From NCBI GenBank assembly GCA_022701365.1, contig JAKUHH010000032.1, forward strand, positions 124,001 through 188,000: a stretch of 64,000 bases of DNA, written 5' to 3'. A program made the translations under genes and the position numbers. Below the pieces are notes generated by a model that had not been told where the DNA came from, ran no database searches, and was given only the letters and a program-made list of their open reading frames with translations. The stretch is from Mycocentrospora acerina. Its lineage: Eukaryota > Ascomycota > Dothideomycetes > Pleosporales. This document shows positions 10,873 through 23,247 of this stretch, in pieces; position 1 is the first letter of the stretch; each line of letters opens with the position of its first letter.

Positions 10873-12405
10873 ATGGCTTGCCTTGTAGACCTTCCAGCAG
10901 AGCTTCAAGAGTCCATCGGCGGCCATCTTCCGCAACAGGACTTGCTGCGATTATCGACAACATGCCGAATTCTCCACCAAAATATGCATCGTGCTTTGTA
11001 TCGCAGCGTTGCTTTCAACTGGCACTTACACATCGTGGATGACTCTTCATATTCGACGTCTAAAGGGTCACAGGTACGCGCCTTTGTACGCAAACTACTT
11101 GGAAATCCTTCTATCGCAAAGCTTGTCAGGAAAGTAGAAGTAGGCGTAAAGGATTCAGACATCATATCGAAAAATGAAAACATGTCTGAGAGTATTGAAC
11201 CCCAGAGAGTAGTCAAACTAGACGGCGAGGAAAGAAAAGCATACAAGGACGCCATTGCTGCTTTGCATGTGCCGCAAGGCAGAACTTGGAAAATAATACT
11301 CCAGGATGGAGACTGCAGAGACAGTGTATTGGCCTTGTTAATTGCTCATTGTCCACGCCTCGAGACTTTGTCAATCTCCTTCCTGTTCATCTATAAGTGG
11401 AAACGACTCTGGTCCAAGGTATTACTCCAACAGGCGGCACCCCAGATGCGAAGCGGAACATCTCGACTTGATCGTTTGTCGTGTGTGCGGATTACCAGCG
11501 ATAGAAAAGATCCCGATTTAAGACCAGAGTGCATGTACATCTCAGACCTCATTGTCCTCTACCTTCCCTCACTAAAGACACTCGAAGTCGCCGACATCTT
11601 CGATTCAAGGGGTCTCGAGGATCCTGATCCTGCAAAGTTTTGGCCGTTTGCTAGGCCTCCTGTCGCTCTAAACCTCACGACTCTTCGCTTGCTGCAATGT
11701 TGCTCGGCTTTGGGCACCATCAAAGCCTTGCTCAAGTGTACACCAAATCTCCGCGTCTTCGAGTTCTACTTTGTCTCAATGACGGTGTATCCTTTCCTTG
11801 GATTTGAAGAAATGTACAAAACACTGAGTCCTGTTTGCGGCACTCTTGAGCACTTTATATTCGAGATGGACCCCAGTGATTGGTTTTGTTGGAAGCCTCA
11901 TCACACAAACAGCGGCAGGCTGCAATTATTGGAAAAATTTGTCAAGCTCACCACCTTGGAACTACCCTTTGTCGTAGTCTATGGCCAAGAGAGTCTAGCG
12001 CCACCCTCGGCCTACGAGCCCGCTCCGCTAGCAGATATCTTGCCGCCGCATCTACAAAATCTCAAGCTGATAAACGATACACCTTTGGATAGTTATAGTC
12101 CAGCAGAAAGGTCGGTAATCATGGCAAACCTTTTTCAATTCTTCAATGCCGGAACACCCTCCTCTCCCCATTCATCGGCTGAAGATGTCTACGAAAAAAC
12201 CGAGAGTTGTTCACCTTGCACAGCGATAACACCTCAACTTGAACAATTCACATTGTATACCAGATTTTGGTGGGATGCTGGATATGAGAGCTCTTGGTTT
12301 GGACCAGAGCAAGATGAGAAGCTTCAACGACTATGTGAAAAAGCGGGCATCAAGTGTTCCATTCTGTATGGAGAGAAACCAGCAGATGATTACTACTCGT
12401 CATAG
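10873..12405 (+). CDS. F-box domain protein
   Basis: Intronless 510-residue protein. Residues 3-45 carry an F-box of the form LVDLPAELQESI...LPQQDLLRLSTTCRILHQNM...LYRSV. The rest is a long region with Leu-rich segments, as in fungal F-box proteins that lack clear LRR or WD repeats. The family recruits substrates to SCF ubiquitin ligases through Skp1; the substrate cannot be guessed. The ATG at 10873 is preceded by an A at -3, and the in-frame sequence further upstream has no ATG. A run of Ser/Pro/Thr residues (about 415-440) separates the main body from a C-terminal tail ending in ADDYYSS. Confidence 0.8.
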   Translation: MACLVDLPAELQESIGGHLPQQDLLRLSTTCRILHQNMHRALYRSVAFNWHLHIVDDSSYSTSKGSQVRAFVRKLLGNPSIAKLVRKVEVGVKDSDIISKNENMSESIEPQRVVKLDGEERKAYKDAIAALHVPQGRTWKIILQDGDCRDSVLALLIAHCPRLETLSISFLFIYKWKRLWSKVLLQQAAPQMRSGTSRLDRLSCVRITSDRKDPDLRPECMYISDLIVLYLPSLKTLEVADIFDSRGLEDPDPAKFWPFARPPVALNLTTLRLLQCCSALGTIKALLKCTPNLRVFEFYFVSMTVYPFLGFEEMYKTLSPVCGTLEHFIFEMDPSDWFCWKPHHTNSGRLQLLEKFVKLTTLELPFVVVYGQESLAPPSAYEPAPLADILPPHLQNLKLINDTPLDSYSPAERSVIMANLFQFFNAGTPSSPHSSAEDVYEKTESCSPCTAITPQLEQFTLYTRFWWDAGYESSWFGPEQDEKLQRLCEKAGIKCSILYGEKPADDYYSS

Positions 12406-12980
12406 GGGTTTAGAAGGTAGTATTGTTACGGCAAGCTTTTGTCAACTAGTCGTCCCTTCCTGTAATCGTGATAAAGAATCAAGACGTAGAAGCAGCTCAA
12501 GGTAACGATGCAGTCATCTCAACAACTAGGAACAACTGATAAAGTAGTTTTAAGATTGTATGTTGAATTTATTTATCTTCAAACGTGTCATCTCACTAGC
12601 TAAACCACGTCGCCTTTGCTTTTAGTTTCCTCCATTGAAGTATGCATCTACGTGCCCGTTTTTTTTTATTTTGGGTTGTAGCTAGATGCAAGAACCATGC
12701 CAAATGACTACGAGATATGGAGTTGTGTTTTGTATAAACACGATTGACTTATTAGGTATTAAAAAACTCAAATCTCTGGCGGGAACAATGATTTTTACAA
12801 CAAATGAATAAAGAATTCTCTTTAACACGATGCTATGATTAAAGTTGTAGAGTAAGGACTAATACCCAATGGAGAATCTTATCAGCGCTTTACATTTCAA
12901 TTTTATCGTCCTTGGTCTCCTCATGCTGATTAATTCAGACTCCTGTAAAAGCTGCAAAAAATACGAAAACAAATCCTAAG
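12406..12980. other. Convergent intergenic region, AT-rich
   Basis: It lies between the F-box gene and the sugar transporter gene, which converge. It is rich in A/T with several T- and A-runs. No gene or structured element was recognised. Confidence 0.5.
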
Positions 12981-14833
12981 CTAGTGTGCTGTAATTGACT
13001 CAATCTCTACCTTAGTTTGCTCCTTCTCTGCATCAAAATGGCTGTCGACTAAGATAAATTCTAAAGCATCATGTCAGCTCGATAAACTACTCAATAGTAC
13101 GATAAACCTACGGTTCACATCGGTATATTTGAACTTCCTTGCTGAAACTTTGTGCTGGAATAGCAAGTCAATCTCTCCAAATGGACGATCCTTGGTCTCT
13201 GGAAGACGGAAGTAACACCAAATATTGCATAGGAGATTTGTTCCTGCGTAAAATAGCGCAGATTTTGCGCCCCAATTCCAGCCTAGTACAGCGTCAGCAG
13301 GTAACATTTACATCTCATTGAAACACTTACCAATAGGAGACAACATCCTTGGCGTAACTGAGTTGTGGAATATGCCAGTGAGAACATAAACGAATCGCCC
13401 GATACAAACCGTCTTGTACCGCAGCCGTCCTGATGGAGTTTCTGCAACAATAGGATAACATGTCGGACCAATTGTAATCATGTTGACAAGTGTCGAGACT
13501 ACCAACAGGATGCCAATGGCCAATTGTGCACTTGTTCCACTTACCCAACCGAGACCGCCAATAACGACCAGAATAAAAAACATAATGGTCAAACCACCTA
13601 TGTAGATTGTTGCCCGGCCAAAGTGGGGGAATAGGAACCAACAGATGATGCCTCCGACAATGTAGCAGGCGGAGAGGGAGATATTGATATTGAAGGCCTG
13701 AACCTCGGAAAAGCCGGCCTGCCGTAAGAAGACGACCGAGTAGCCAAGGATAGCGTTGCCACACAAGATCTGCGCAGCCCAGACGACGCAGTTCTGTTGA
13801 AAGTCAATAAAGTGTATCAGGAGGAGATGGCTCTACCCACAATTTCAGTTCGTCGGAGGTTTACACCTCGGAAGCACTCCCAGTAGCTTGTATTTGCTGT
13901 CTCGGCGTTTTCGAGTTGAGTTGTGTACTTGATATAGGCCACCGTTCTTGCCACATGTAGGTCTCTATCGGGGGTGTTTTGCCGGAGACGTTCAAGACTC
14001 TTCCTAGCCTCATCAATTTTGCCACGCCGAATAGCATTCCATGGAGATTCAGGTGCCAAGTAAGCACCAAGTAGCAACGGGAGTGGCCAAACCCATTGTA
14101 GAGCAAAAGGAAGCTTCCATCCAAGATTGCCTTGTACCCCGACCATGGCCCTGACCACGCCAGAAGAGAGAAGAATACCTGCGCCCCAGCACATGCAGAC
14201 GTAGGCAGTAACGTAGGGCCTGAGAATTGTGGGAACAACTTCCGATGCATATGTTGTTGAAAGTGTCTGGAAAACACCCCATGATACTCCACACATGGCT
14301 TCGCCAAAGGCTAGCACTGACAGAGAAGGTGCAAAAAAGACGATGAAAATGGACGCAAACATCCATCCCATGAAGAACATCATGGTTCGCCGACACCCGA
14401 AGCGATCCTGGCAATATCCGTTGATGAGAAGCCCAGCCAGCTGGCCAACCAAGGCAGAATTGGTCAGGCCAGACTGCCACGCCGGTGTGATCAACTTTTC
14501 TCCCGTAACGCCATGGGGCACACCGAATCTTTGGAGAAACTGCGTCTGCCCGTAGAAGGAGGTAATCTGACAATGTACATGTCAGCACTGGTCAAGTCCC
14601 CAAACAAGGATACTTACAATGACCACGTCATATCCCTCCATGATTAAGCTTGTAGACAGAAACATGGCCCAAAATACAGCTTTTTTATACTTTTTTAATG
14701 CTTCGATAACCGTCAAAGCTCGGTCGGCTGTATCTCCTGCTTCGGCTTCTCGGATGAGATCCTGGGTGTCGGAGTTGGAAAGATCAATGGCCTTGAGCTC
14801 CCGCTCAGTCGGAACAATAGATGTGACCGCCAT
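12981..14833 (-). CDS. MFS sugar (maltose/alpha-glucoside-type) transporter
   Basis: Five exons: 14833-14618, 14566-13841, 13793-13331, 13282-13112 and 13060-12981, with four very short introns of 47-51 bp. The spliced product is 551 residues with about 12 transmembrane helices. The loop 2-3 signature DRFGCRR is at residues 126-132. A PESPWNAIRRGK stretch near residue 243 fits the sugar-porter PESPR/W motif, and RLPETKDRPFGEIDLLF marks the end of the last helix. Sequence style matches fungal alpha-glucoside permeases, proton symporters of the plasma membrane. The last exon is the least certain: another donor within it could give a slightly different tail. It borders a gene-poor block. Confidence 0.88.
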
Positions 14834-17800
14834 GGAGACCTGGATTCCTAGAGTCGGAATAAAGAATCAAGGGCACAAATGGCAGATGACTTGGTGAAAG
14901 CGCCAGGAGACCAAAGTCGCATTCACAGGTCTGACCAGCAAAGCAGTACAGGGGGATCTGTAAGATTTATATGGCCGAACTCCAAAGATCTAGTCATTTT
15001 GAGGTTCACTTGCTGGTTATGCACGTGGAAGAATACTAAGCTTGGGAATAAGTTGCGGGGCCCCGGATTCAGCTAGTCAAGCCCACGTGTGAATGTCGGT
15101 TTTGAGGTGGAGAGAACTGTCTCCAACCAATTAGCGAGCAACGGTGAGCCGTTCCGTCCAGACACGAGGTGGTGTGTTCCCACCGGAGCCCACCGGAGCC
15201 CACCGCAGTAGGTATTTGGTGACGGGATTCCGATGTTGACAATACTTACTTAAATGTCCGAAGTCGTTCGCCCAAGTATCGTGTTGCATGCGAATTCTCA
15301 CACCACCAGTGCGATTATTCTCGTCATGTACAGCAAGGGTGGCCTGGGATTTTCTACGCCAACTAATCTTGAATCAAGACGGTGATGCAATTCATCAGAT
15401 GTGAATTATATTTGGTAAAAATATGTTCCTCTAGAAGCAAAAGGCAATCAATTTTTTACTTTAGGAATCATCTTGCATTGCTATAGATGTTTCCGTCCAA
15501 ATTATCTGCTGCTTGTCCGTCGAACAGCCAGGTGGATGAAGATCAGGCGAAGAGATTCGTCTCCGTGACAAGTTTCTCAGGTCGCAACAGAAGCCCACCC
15601 TAGTGTGCAACAAAGGGCGTCATGTGTTTTTAAAGAAGCGATAGCAGGGAGCTTGACAAAATCTGTAGATACTGGTGCTTGAAGATCATAACAAACTCCA
15701 CTTGTGAGGACATTGCAGTGAATACATCGCAATGCATGTACGATACGTGAGAGGTATCCAGGACAGCCAGAGCTCCAACCATAGCTTCTAGACTGATATT
15801 TTTTAAAATAGAGCAGATGTATTGATCCCACCGGAGAATTATAGAAAGGTCCAAGTCACATGATGGTTAGTTGAGTATGATTCTAGGCTTTGCTACTTGT
15901 CTAGAATTTGGTGACCTGAGAAACTACAATTACACTATCTAAGAACCATTTCATCATAGGAACTTTGTTGATGTAGTTTTGAACCACATGGAACGCCCTT
16001 CAGCGTTGTTTCTCTAAGTAGAGCACCTAGAACTTTGAGGCAAGCGCGTGTGCGTTGTGTATCATGCCAGTAGCATTCATACAGAGCATCCTTTTCAAGC
16101 TGTAACCTCGGGTACTTTTACTTTAGGCTAAAATATTAGAAAACAGTATAGTTGGGGTAGAACTTGTGCGCTCTACAAGACTTGGAGTTGTTCCAATTGT
16201 CAGGCCTCAGATCCTCTCTTCTACACCGAGCAACCAAAAAGGTCATGATAATCGAGTGATGAATCTTAACAAGAACAATCATTCGAATAGTCTCATACCA
16301 ATTTGTTTAATTTTTGGTGACTAGTCCCACACGGCCTGGTCGTCAGGGGCATGATACGGGACATGATTAAAAGTTATGGACTGAGCAGAAGAACAACACC
16401 AATACTACACCAGGCTCCCATCAACCATTTACAAAACATCCCAGTCCTGTGAGAATTATCTTCTCGCCCAGGAATCGTTCTCCACTGGTAGGATTTTGCG
16501 CTTTCTTATTGTTCAGCTTGGTAATCACGAATAAGTAACGCAAATCGCAGCATTCAACGAAGCAGTGACATTTCTCCTGCCTCTCATCATCCTTTGGACA
16601 TGAAACAAGAGAAGACATGTAATGATACCAGTGGTTACTAAGTAACTATAGTACTCATGTTGACGATTAAAGCCCGGCATTAGATGAAAATTGTTCCTGA
16701 GTTGAAGCATTAGTCTGGAAAATACAATGTAGTACTTAGCATCAATCTATACGCATCAAATCTATAATAAAAAGAACAATAGAATGAGGGAACTATCGTA
16801 GCACTAGATGAAGAAGAATGCTCGACTATATGGATATTTGAGGCATATGTGCTGATATACGTCATGTAATACGAATGTTGGCTGACAGTTACACAACCTA
16901 CTTGAGTACGCAGCTTATTAATGGGTCAACTTTCTCCAAGCAAATGATAATTTCCTGCATATATTTTAACTATAGCATATGTCCATTTTGCTACTTCAAC
17001 ACAAACAGGACAACTCGATTGATACCTCGGATTCTGTTAATTTGAATAATTTAGGGGTTTAAGGAATGCCAACTAGGAGTTATACAAGAGTTAAGCAAGT
17101 AAACTGAAATCAAGAAAGGTTGTTTTATAATCGACTGAACAACAAATTCAATTCATTCCTAAGCTATTAAAATAAACACAGAAACAATAGCCAGCCAGGC
17201 ACCATGAAACAATGCATTCGTTACACAAGCCACACGGAGTCTATTTAAGGCAGTTACAACTATATTCACCATCGTCTCAATCAGATAGAATAAATTCATG
17301 CTTTTGATATCGATTCTCCCATCAAAAATCATATATACAAAAGGTTCCCTTTTCATACGCAGGTTTTTATTTCCAATCCGACTACAGCAAGAAAGTCTCA
17401 GCAGAGTAAACAATTCCGCCACCAGACTCCAAACCCAGCACTTATTCTACTCTACTAGAGAAGATAGCACATCTCACCATTACGCCCACCTAGTGAATCT
17501 GTCCCAAAGAAAATAACCCCCCAATTTCCAGCACGACACCGCCAAATATCCAGCCATCTCCTCCCCATCGAAAACAAGAAAGTCTCACAATAAGACACAG
17601 ACACTTCCAAAACACAAACAAGGTGCATACTCTGAGCTGGGGATCTAGCAAGCAATTACAACCCACCCAACCAACTCACACGACAACCTTCCAGAGACGT
17701 TATTTGCACCACGTCCGCAATACTGTGAGAAGCGACCAGGTAGCTGACCGGGTGGAGGAGAAAAAAAAGCGTGGTCTAAACGAGATGTGAATTTTTTTTA

Positions 17801-18445
17801 CATCTCGACACACTAGGCATCACGACACAATGATTGTCACGACGAGGGTAACAAATCTGCTTTCTATCTCTCTGCTGGACTTATCCTGCTGCTGGTTGTT
17901 GGGAGAAAAGAAAAGGTGCTAGCAGTAGCAAGAACTTGGCAAAAAGCTTTTTACCATCGGTGATTTATATCTGTGCAGTAAACTACACTTTGCGATCTTT
18001 TTTTCTAATTTATGAATCAGCCAGCCAGCACACTAGCTAGCTAGTCAACCCTACCTTATCAGCCTGTCCCATCATTTGCAACGCAGACATGCAGATATCT
18101 AGGAGGATGGAGATAAAAGGGGACTCAAAGATCCCGGCATTGAGTGACTTATTCAACGTGGATTTTTTTCTTTTTTGTGGAATTTCTTGATGTAAAATGA
18201 CAGAGGGAGAGAAAGAGAGCAAGAAGGTAAAAAAAAAGTTCAAGAGGAGAGTAGACGTTGGATGGAATTTCATATTCGCTAGACAGTGAAGTCGTTGGAA
18301 ATTGATTCTACATACATGCTTATCTATTTACCTACTTCTTTGTTAAATCTACCCACTCACCCAAGCGGCAAGCAGCAGGCAAAGTCTTGGAATCTAGCAC
18401 ACACACACAGAGAGAGAGAGAGAAAAAAAAAGAGAAAAGAATAGC
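14834..18445. other. 3.6-kb gene-poor AT-rich block
   Basis: No frame here has recognisable protein-like character; the longest are below 100 codons. Only the left end is likely to be promoter of the sugar transporter. Small features: a direct repeat of CCCACCGGAG units at about 15179-15205, and an AG-rich tract (18409-18435) next to the sirtuin stop. I found no terminal repeats, transposase or reverse-transcriptase motifs. A decayed (RIP-affected) element is possible but not shown. Confidence 0.5.
15179..15205. repeat. Short direct repeat (CCCACCGGAG)
   Basis: Two complete units and one partial unit in tandem, in non-coding sequence. Confidence 0.75.
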
Positions 18446-19828
18446 TCACACCTGGAACCCCACCGATTTCTTAGCTTTCTTCTGTAAAAAGGGAAAGACA
18501 TGACCAAGCCCGCCATCAGGGATTTTCTTCTTCTTCTTCTCTTCTGCTCCTGGCGACGACTTCATCTCTGTAGATTCATTCGTCGAAAGCGCAATACCCT
18601 GCTCCTCAACCTGCTCATCCTCCTCCTCTTGTTGTTTCCTTGCGATCTTCTTATCAATATGGCTTTCCAGCCACTCATGCTGCGCTTTCCCCAGTTTCAA
18701 ACTCTCCTCAACTTGGCTCGTAAGCTTATCTACTTCTTCTTGCAACAGCTCGTCTCTGCTCTTCTTGGCCGCCTCTTGCTTCACCGGCACGACGGGGTCT
18801 TCTTCGCGTGCCGTCTCCGCCCACAGCGCTTCCAGCTCCTCCAGCCACCCACACGCCTCGGCTAGTTTCCGCACGCCAGAATCGCAGTCTTCCAGCAGGA
18901 GAACGTCATCTGCGCGGTGCCCGAGATCACCAACCCGCTCTGCGTTGATGAGCAGACGCGGTGTGGCGACCTGGCAGTCGCTTGGGAGCGACGCAAAGGG
19001 GTGGACGGAAAGCGAAGTGCCCATTACTATGCACAGATCCGCATCCATGGGGAGGTCGCGGTTTTCGAAAAACGCAGCGGGGAGTTGCTCGCCGAAGAAG
19101 ACAATCTCCGGCTTGACGAGGCCGTTGCACGCGAGGTCGAGACAACGCGGAACCCACTTCTTGCTTATGGCGGTTTGCATCAAGTCTTTGGGGTAGGGTT
19201 TCTTGCACTCGATGCAACTTTGTCTGTGGGTTAAAAAAAGGTTAATACAAAGACTCGGATTTTTTTAATTTTTTAGAAAAGGGCAGTCTCACTTGGCAAA
19301 GCTACCATGTGCTTCGATAATCATCTCATCCGGCAGCCCCGCCTCACGCTCCAAACAATCAATGTTCTGACTGAACAACTTGAGCAGCATCCCCTTGCGA
19401 TGCAGCAGCGTGACAAACGAGTGGGTAATCGTTGGCCGGAACTTGCCTGGGTAGAGTTCCTGCGCCAGCGTGTAAAACGGCAAGGGGTTCTCGCGGAAGT
19501 AGGAGATTTCAAAAACGGCTTCCGCATGGGGGAGATTCAGACGCTCCAGATTCGCATACAGGCCCGTGTCTGGCGAGCGGAAGTCTGGAATCCCTGCTGA
19601 TGTGCTGATTCCTGCTCCTACCTTGCCGGAGAAGGTCAGCATGAAGCTCGATATTTTTTTTATATCTTATTTCTTCCTTTTTTTATAGCGCAGTGGAAAA
19701 CTTACCATTACAACTACTTTTTGCGCTCGCCCATCTTTGATGTACTGCGCGAGGGATTCCAAAGTGCGCGCTTTTAGTGTTCGAGGAGGCGAATTTTCGT
19801 CCACTACGGTAGATTCCTCATTCCCCAT
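18446..19828 (-). CDS. NAD-dependent protein deacetylase, Hst2/SIRT2 class
   Basis: Three exons: 19828-19706, 19621-19293 and 19223-18446. Introns of 84 and 69 bp; the first uses an AAG acceptor, fixed by the need to join VVVM to VGAGISTSAGIPDFRSP. The 409-residue product has the NAD-binding GAGISTSAGIPDFRSP, the QNIDCLERE stretch, the catalytic His in EAHGSFA and two Cys pairs for zinc (SCIEC; CLDLAC followed by NGLVKPEIVFFGE). The C-terminal about 120 residues are charged and Lys/Glu-rich, probably coiled. Sirtuins remove acetyl groups from lysines using NAD+. The KPEIVFFGE form and length fit the mainly cytosolic Hst2 class better than Sir2. Confidence 0.93.
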
Positions 19829-20514
19829 TCTGGACCGTTGATTTCTATCTCTTCCTTTTTTACTTTTGCCTTTGCGACCTTTTTCCGAGTCGCGCCAGGG
19901 CTTGTTCTGCTCAGCCTGCTGGCGGTGCGCTTTATGTTTTCGACCTATGTTGAGGATGATGGGAGGGTGGCACACAAGAGGGGTTGTTTGTTGTGTTACA
20001 AAGCAAAATGCCTGGCTGCTTATATGCGTCGTTGACTTAGTGGTGCCTGGCGTGTGTGTGCGACGACGTTTATCGCGATTCCGTTTCGTCGGCACAAGCT
20101 CGAAATATCGCGGGGCCGACGTCACAATCACACTAGGGGTGTTTTGACCAATGGGAGTGGGAGGATATCAGCAAATCCAAAATTGGTGCTGCCAAGCAGG
20201 TGCACATGAACTTGACGCGTGGGCTTAAAAGGCAACAGGTTTCACCACCATGTCTTGAATAAAGTTGTTCCTGACCTACCAATGGGAAATAACTATATTG
20301 GTCCAGCTACAGTATTTGATGACATCCCTTAGAGCATAATCAAAAACAGCCCATCTGCCTACATGTTAAAGCAGCACCAATTCTCCAGACGCCATCTCTA
20401 CCCAGCCTCCAGCAAAGATAGGTCAGGGTAAGCTGTCCCATACAATAAGCATCCGCCACGCCGGTGAGCAATACCAAGCCTGACTCCAATCGCACCCAGA
20501 ACTACCATCGTTGC
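19829..20514. other. Intergenic: sirtuin promoter and ankyrin-gene 3' flank
   Basis: A minus-strand frame continues upstream of the sirtuin ATG but has poor, Lys/Arg-rich composition and is treated as 5' leader. One ACGCGT hexamer lies at 20215-20220. Nothing else was recognised. Confidence 0.5.
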
Positions 20515-23247
20515 CTACTTTTTCTTTCGTTTGTTCCTCTCCTGCTTTTTCCTCTTCGTCTGCTCCACCTTCTCCTCCCGCGCTCTATGCACATCCTCAA
20601 ACACCCACACGACTTCCTCCCATCCTCCTTCTCTAGCCAGATCAAACGCCGTCTTCCCCCTTTTGTCCTTGATTCTCTCATCAGCTCCCTTCTCAAGCAA
20701 GAGCCTCACAACCCCAGCATGCCCCTTCATCGCCGCCATTGCCAATGCCGTCTTGTCCTGCCAATCACCATGAACACTCGCCGGCTGCCGATCAATGTCT
20801 TCTTTTATTTCCGCATCTGACAAGCTCTCCAGTACCATTTGCATAATCTTCGTCTGACCACGCTCCGCCGCGACGTGTAGTGCCGTTATTCCAAAGTCCT
20901 TGTACTGCAAGCGCGCGCCACGATCAAGGAGCTCTTGAAGAACAGGCATGCCAACAGTTATACCAGCTTCTTGAACAAGGAGATTGAGTGCAACGCCTGC
21001 CTCGCGCGACGTGCCGTTGAGTCTGCACCCATATAACAAAAGTCGATAGACGGCCTGCGCGTTACCATATTGAACGCTGCACAGTAGTGGAGTGCACCCC
21101 CATCTGTCTATGAGATTGATATTTTTGACGTTGAGGAGATTGTTGACGGACTGGAAACATCGGAGTCTGATGGAGAGTGTTAGCGCATTGACAAGTGTAT
21201 CAGTGTTGAGTAGTTGTCTGAAACTGGGCAGGGTGAAGAGGTGATTCATAATGTCTGCTTCGTGAGTGTCTGCTGCATGCGCTATGATTTCTACTAGTGT
21301 TTCCTGCTTGTCTAGTTTAGTGATGTCGAGCAGCATGTTGACTAGATTGCCGTGGCCGCAGGCAAACGCGCGTCTTAGCGGTTCCACCCAGTCCAGTGGC
21401 AAGCACCTTGGATTATTCTCCTTGAGAAAAGCTGTTGCCTGCGCGACACAAGCTTCGTCGCCGGCCGGGACGGTCTTGAGGATGACTGTCTCGACGTCTC
21501 CTACTTCCAGCAACGTGGAGGGGCATCGCTCGAGAAAGTCTTTAAAGATGATGCCTGAGAGCTCCAGGGTTGCGTCGGCAGCGAAACAAACGTGCGTTAC
21601 GCTGATGGGTGCGTGCTGTTGAAGGAAGAATCTGGCGCTTTCGGAGTGATGTCTAGACAGCGCTACGGCTAAAGGGTCCATACCGAAGCAGTCGAGTTGG
21701 CGCAGATAGGGCTCAATTTTACTCCAGTAGTGGCTGCTGCGAACTTTATGGAGCACCTGATGGAGGTTGGAACGAGCCAAGGCGTGCAACAATGTAGTCG
21801 GGCTCAATGCCGACTCTCCGTATGTGCTGAGAAGGTTGATCTGAGTGACGTTGTGAAATAGTTTCAAGTGGGCTACCCACCACTTTTGCGTCGTGTCAAG
21901 GTCGTTAAAAAATGTTTCCACAATCTCAGGCAGCATATCGGTGGCGTGTTCTGACGCAAGCTCAATGTGATCGGCCCAATGCAGGACCGCATACCTCAGT
22001 GACTGGATGTCGTAGTCCAAAGATCTATGCAACTTACGAAGGTCAGCTATATTCACCTGTAGCATCGTATTGACTATAGTCCTGAGACAGTCTTGCGCAA
22101 GGGATTTGTGGATGAGAGAAACACCCTTTGCGCTTGCAAAGTATTCGCGTGCAGTTGTGGACATGAAGTGTACTCGATTATTGACCACCTGGACCAAGTC
22201 TCGGCAATGCTCAATTACTTGGTCAAAAGCCTGCCTATGATTTTCGAGGCTCAGAATTGAAAGCAGCTCTTCAGTCGTTGGGGCAGATTGAATCGCTGCC
22301 AATGTCTTGAGACTGAAGTAGCACTCTTCGCGAATGTCGCTGCTGATGTTGCGGAGTACTGCCTCGGGTGAGTAAGGTTTCTTGGTTCGGAAAACAGAGC
22401 CCAGAGGAGTCCATGTCAGTGCACCCAGGTCGAGTCTCGAAAACTTGTCTGTTGAAGGAGCGTTGCAGCTCGTGACAAGCACCTTGATGCCAACATGATT
22501 TCCAAGACAGTTCTCAGCGGGAAACGGGTTAGACAACAGCCTGGTCATGGTTTGAATACTCTCCTCGTGACATTCATGCAGGTCGTTGATGACGCAGTAG
22601 GTGGTTCCCGCGTCGCCATCCACCAGAGCGTGTCGAAACAAATGCCACAATACATGGACTTTGTCCAAAAGGAAGATGCGATTCTCAGTCTCTCCAAACC
22701 AATCGAATATTTCTCCACAAAGCTCCTCGCGTTGTATGAGAAGTTGGTACAGCCAGCCTTTGACGATGGCTGCAGCATTGTTGCGGGTCTTGTAATGGCG
22801 GTCGCAGAAGAAGCAGAGAATTTGAGTCTTCATTTCATTTCGCGACTGTCGGTGGCGAATTTCCTGGACAGTGGCTGATACGAATGCGGTCTTGTCGGTT
22901 TCGGCAGGTCCAAATATCCACACGCGGGAATGATCAGGCTGGGAAGAGTAGTTTGGATCTCTCTGCTCAAGCCAGGACGTATATATCGGCATAAGGTGTG
23001 CTGGTGTAGTAAATGCTTCTTCATCCGATAGGGCCGCGAGCCGGACCGTGGGACAAAACGGGAGCAGTGTCCGGATGGTCAAGTCTTTCAATGCTTCGTC
23101 TGGAACATGTCAGATGAGGCAAAAGGGGAGAAGGCTAGCAAGGAGGACGATTAAAAGGTACTCACAATTTGCCGGTCGATTCCATCTCGCAAGAGGGCGA
23201 CTTCTGCCCAGGCGGAGACTGTTTTTGTCAACGGCATCCGAAGCCAT
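20515..23247 (-). CDS. NACHT-like ankyrin-repeat protein with degenerate P-loop
   Basis: Exon 1 is 23247-23166 and exon 2 is 23099-20515, with a 66-bp intron (GTGAGT donor, CCAG acceptor); product 888 residues. The large exon begins without an ATG, so the upstream exon is needed. Residues 85-300 look like a fungal NACHT/P-loop NTPase module, but the Walker A position reads GPAETDKT (91-98) with Asp for the last Gly. The Walker B region reads CVINDLHEC (196-204) where fungal NACHT proteins usually have a form like DALDEC. The C-terminal third has at least three ankyrin repeats (CTPLLCSVQYGNAQAVYRLL, ITALHVAAERGQTKIMQ, KTALAMAAMKGHAGVVRLLL), ending in a Lys/Arg-rich tail. Fungal NLR-like proteins act in non-self recognition; that role is only inferred here. 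Coding-like sequence continues upstream of 23247 (see findings). Confidence 0.82.

Noticed and set aside
15577..15854. Minus-strand frames of 74-84 codons in the gene-poor block
   Set aside because: No family motif, no splice partners and AT-rich context; likely chance.
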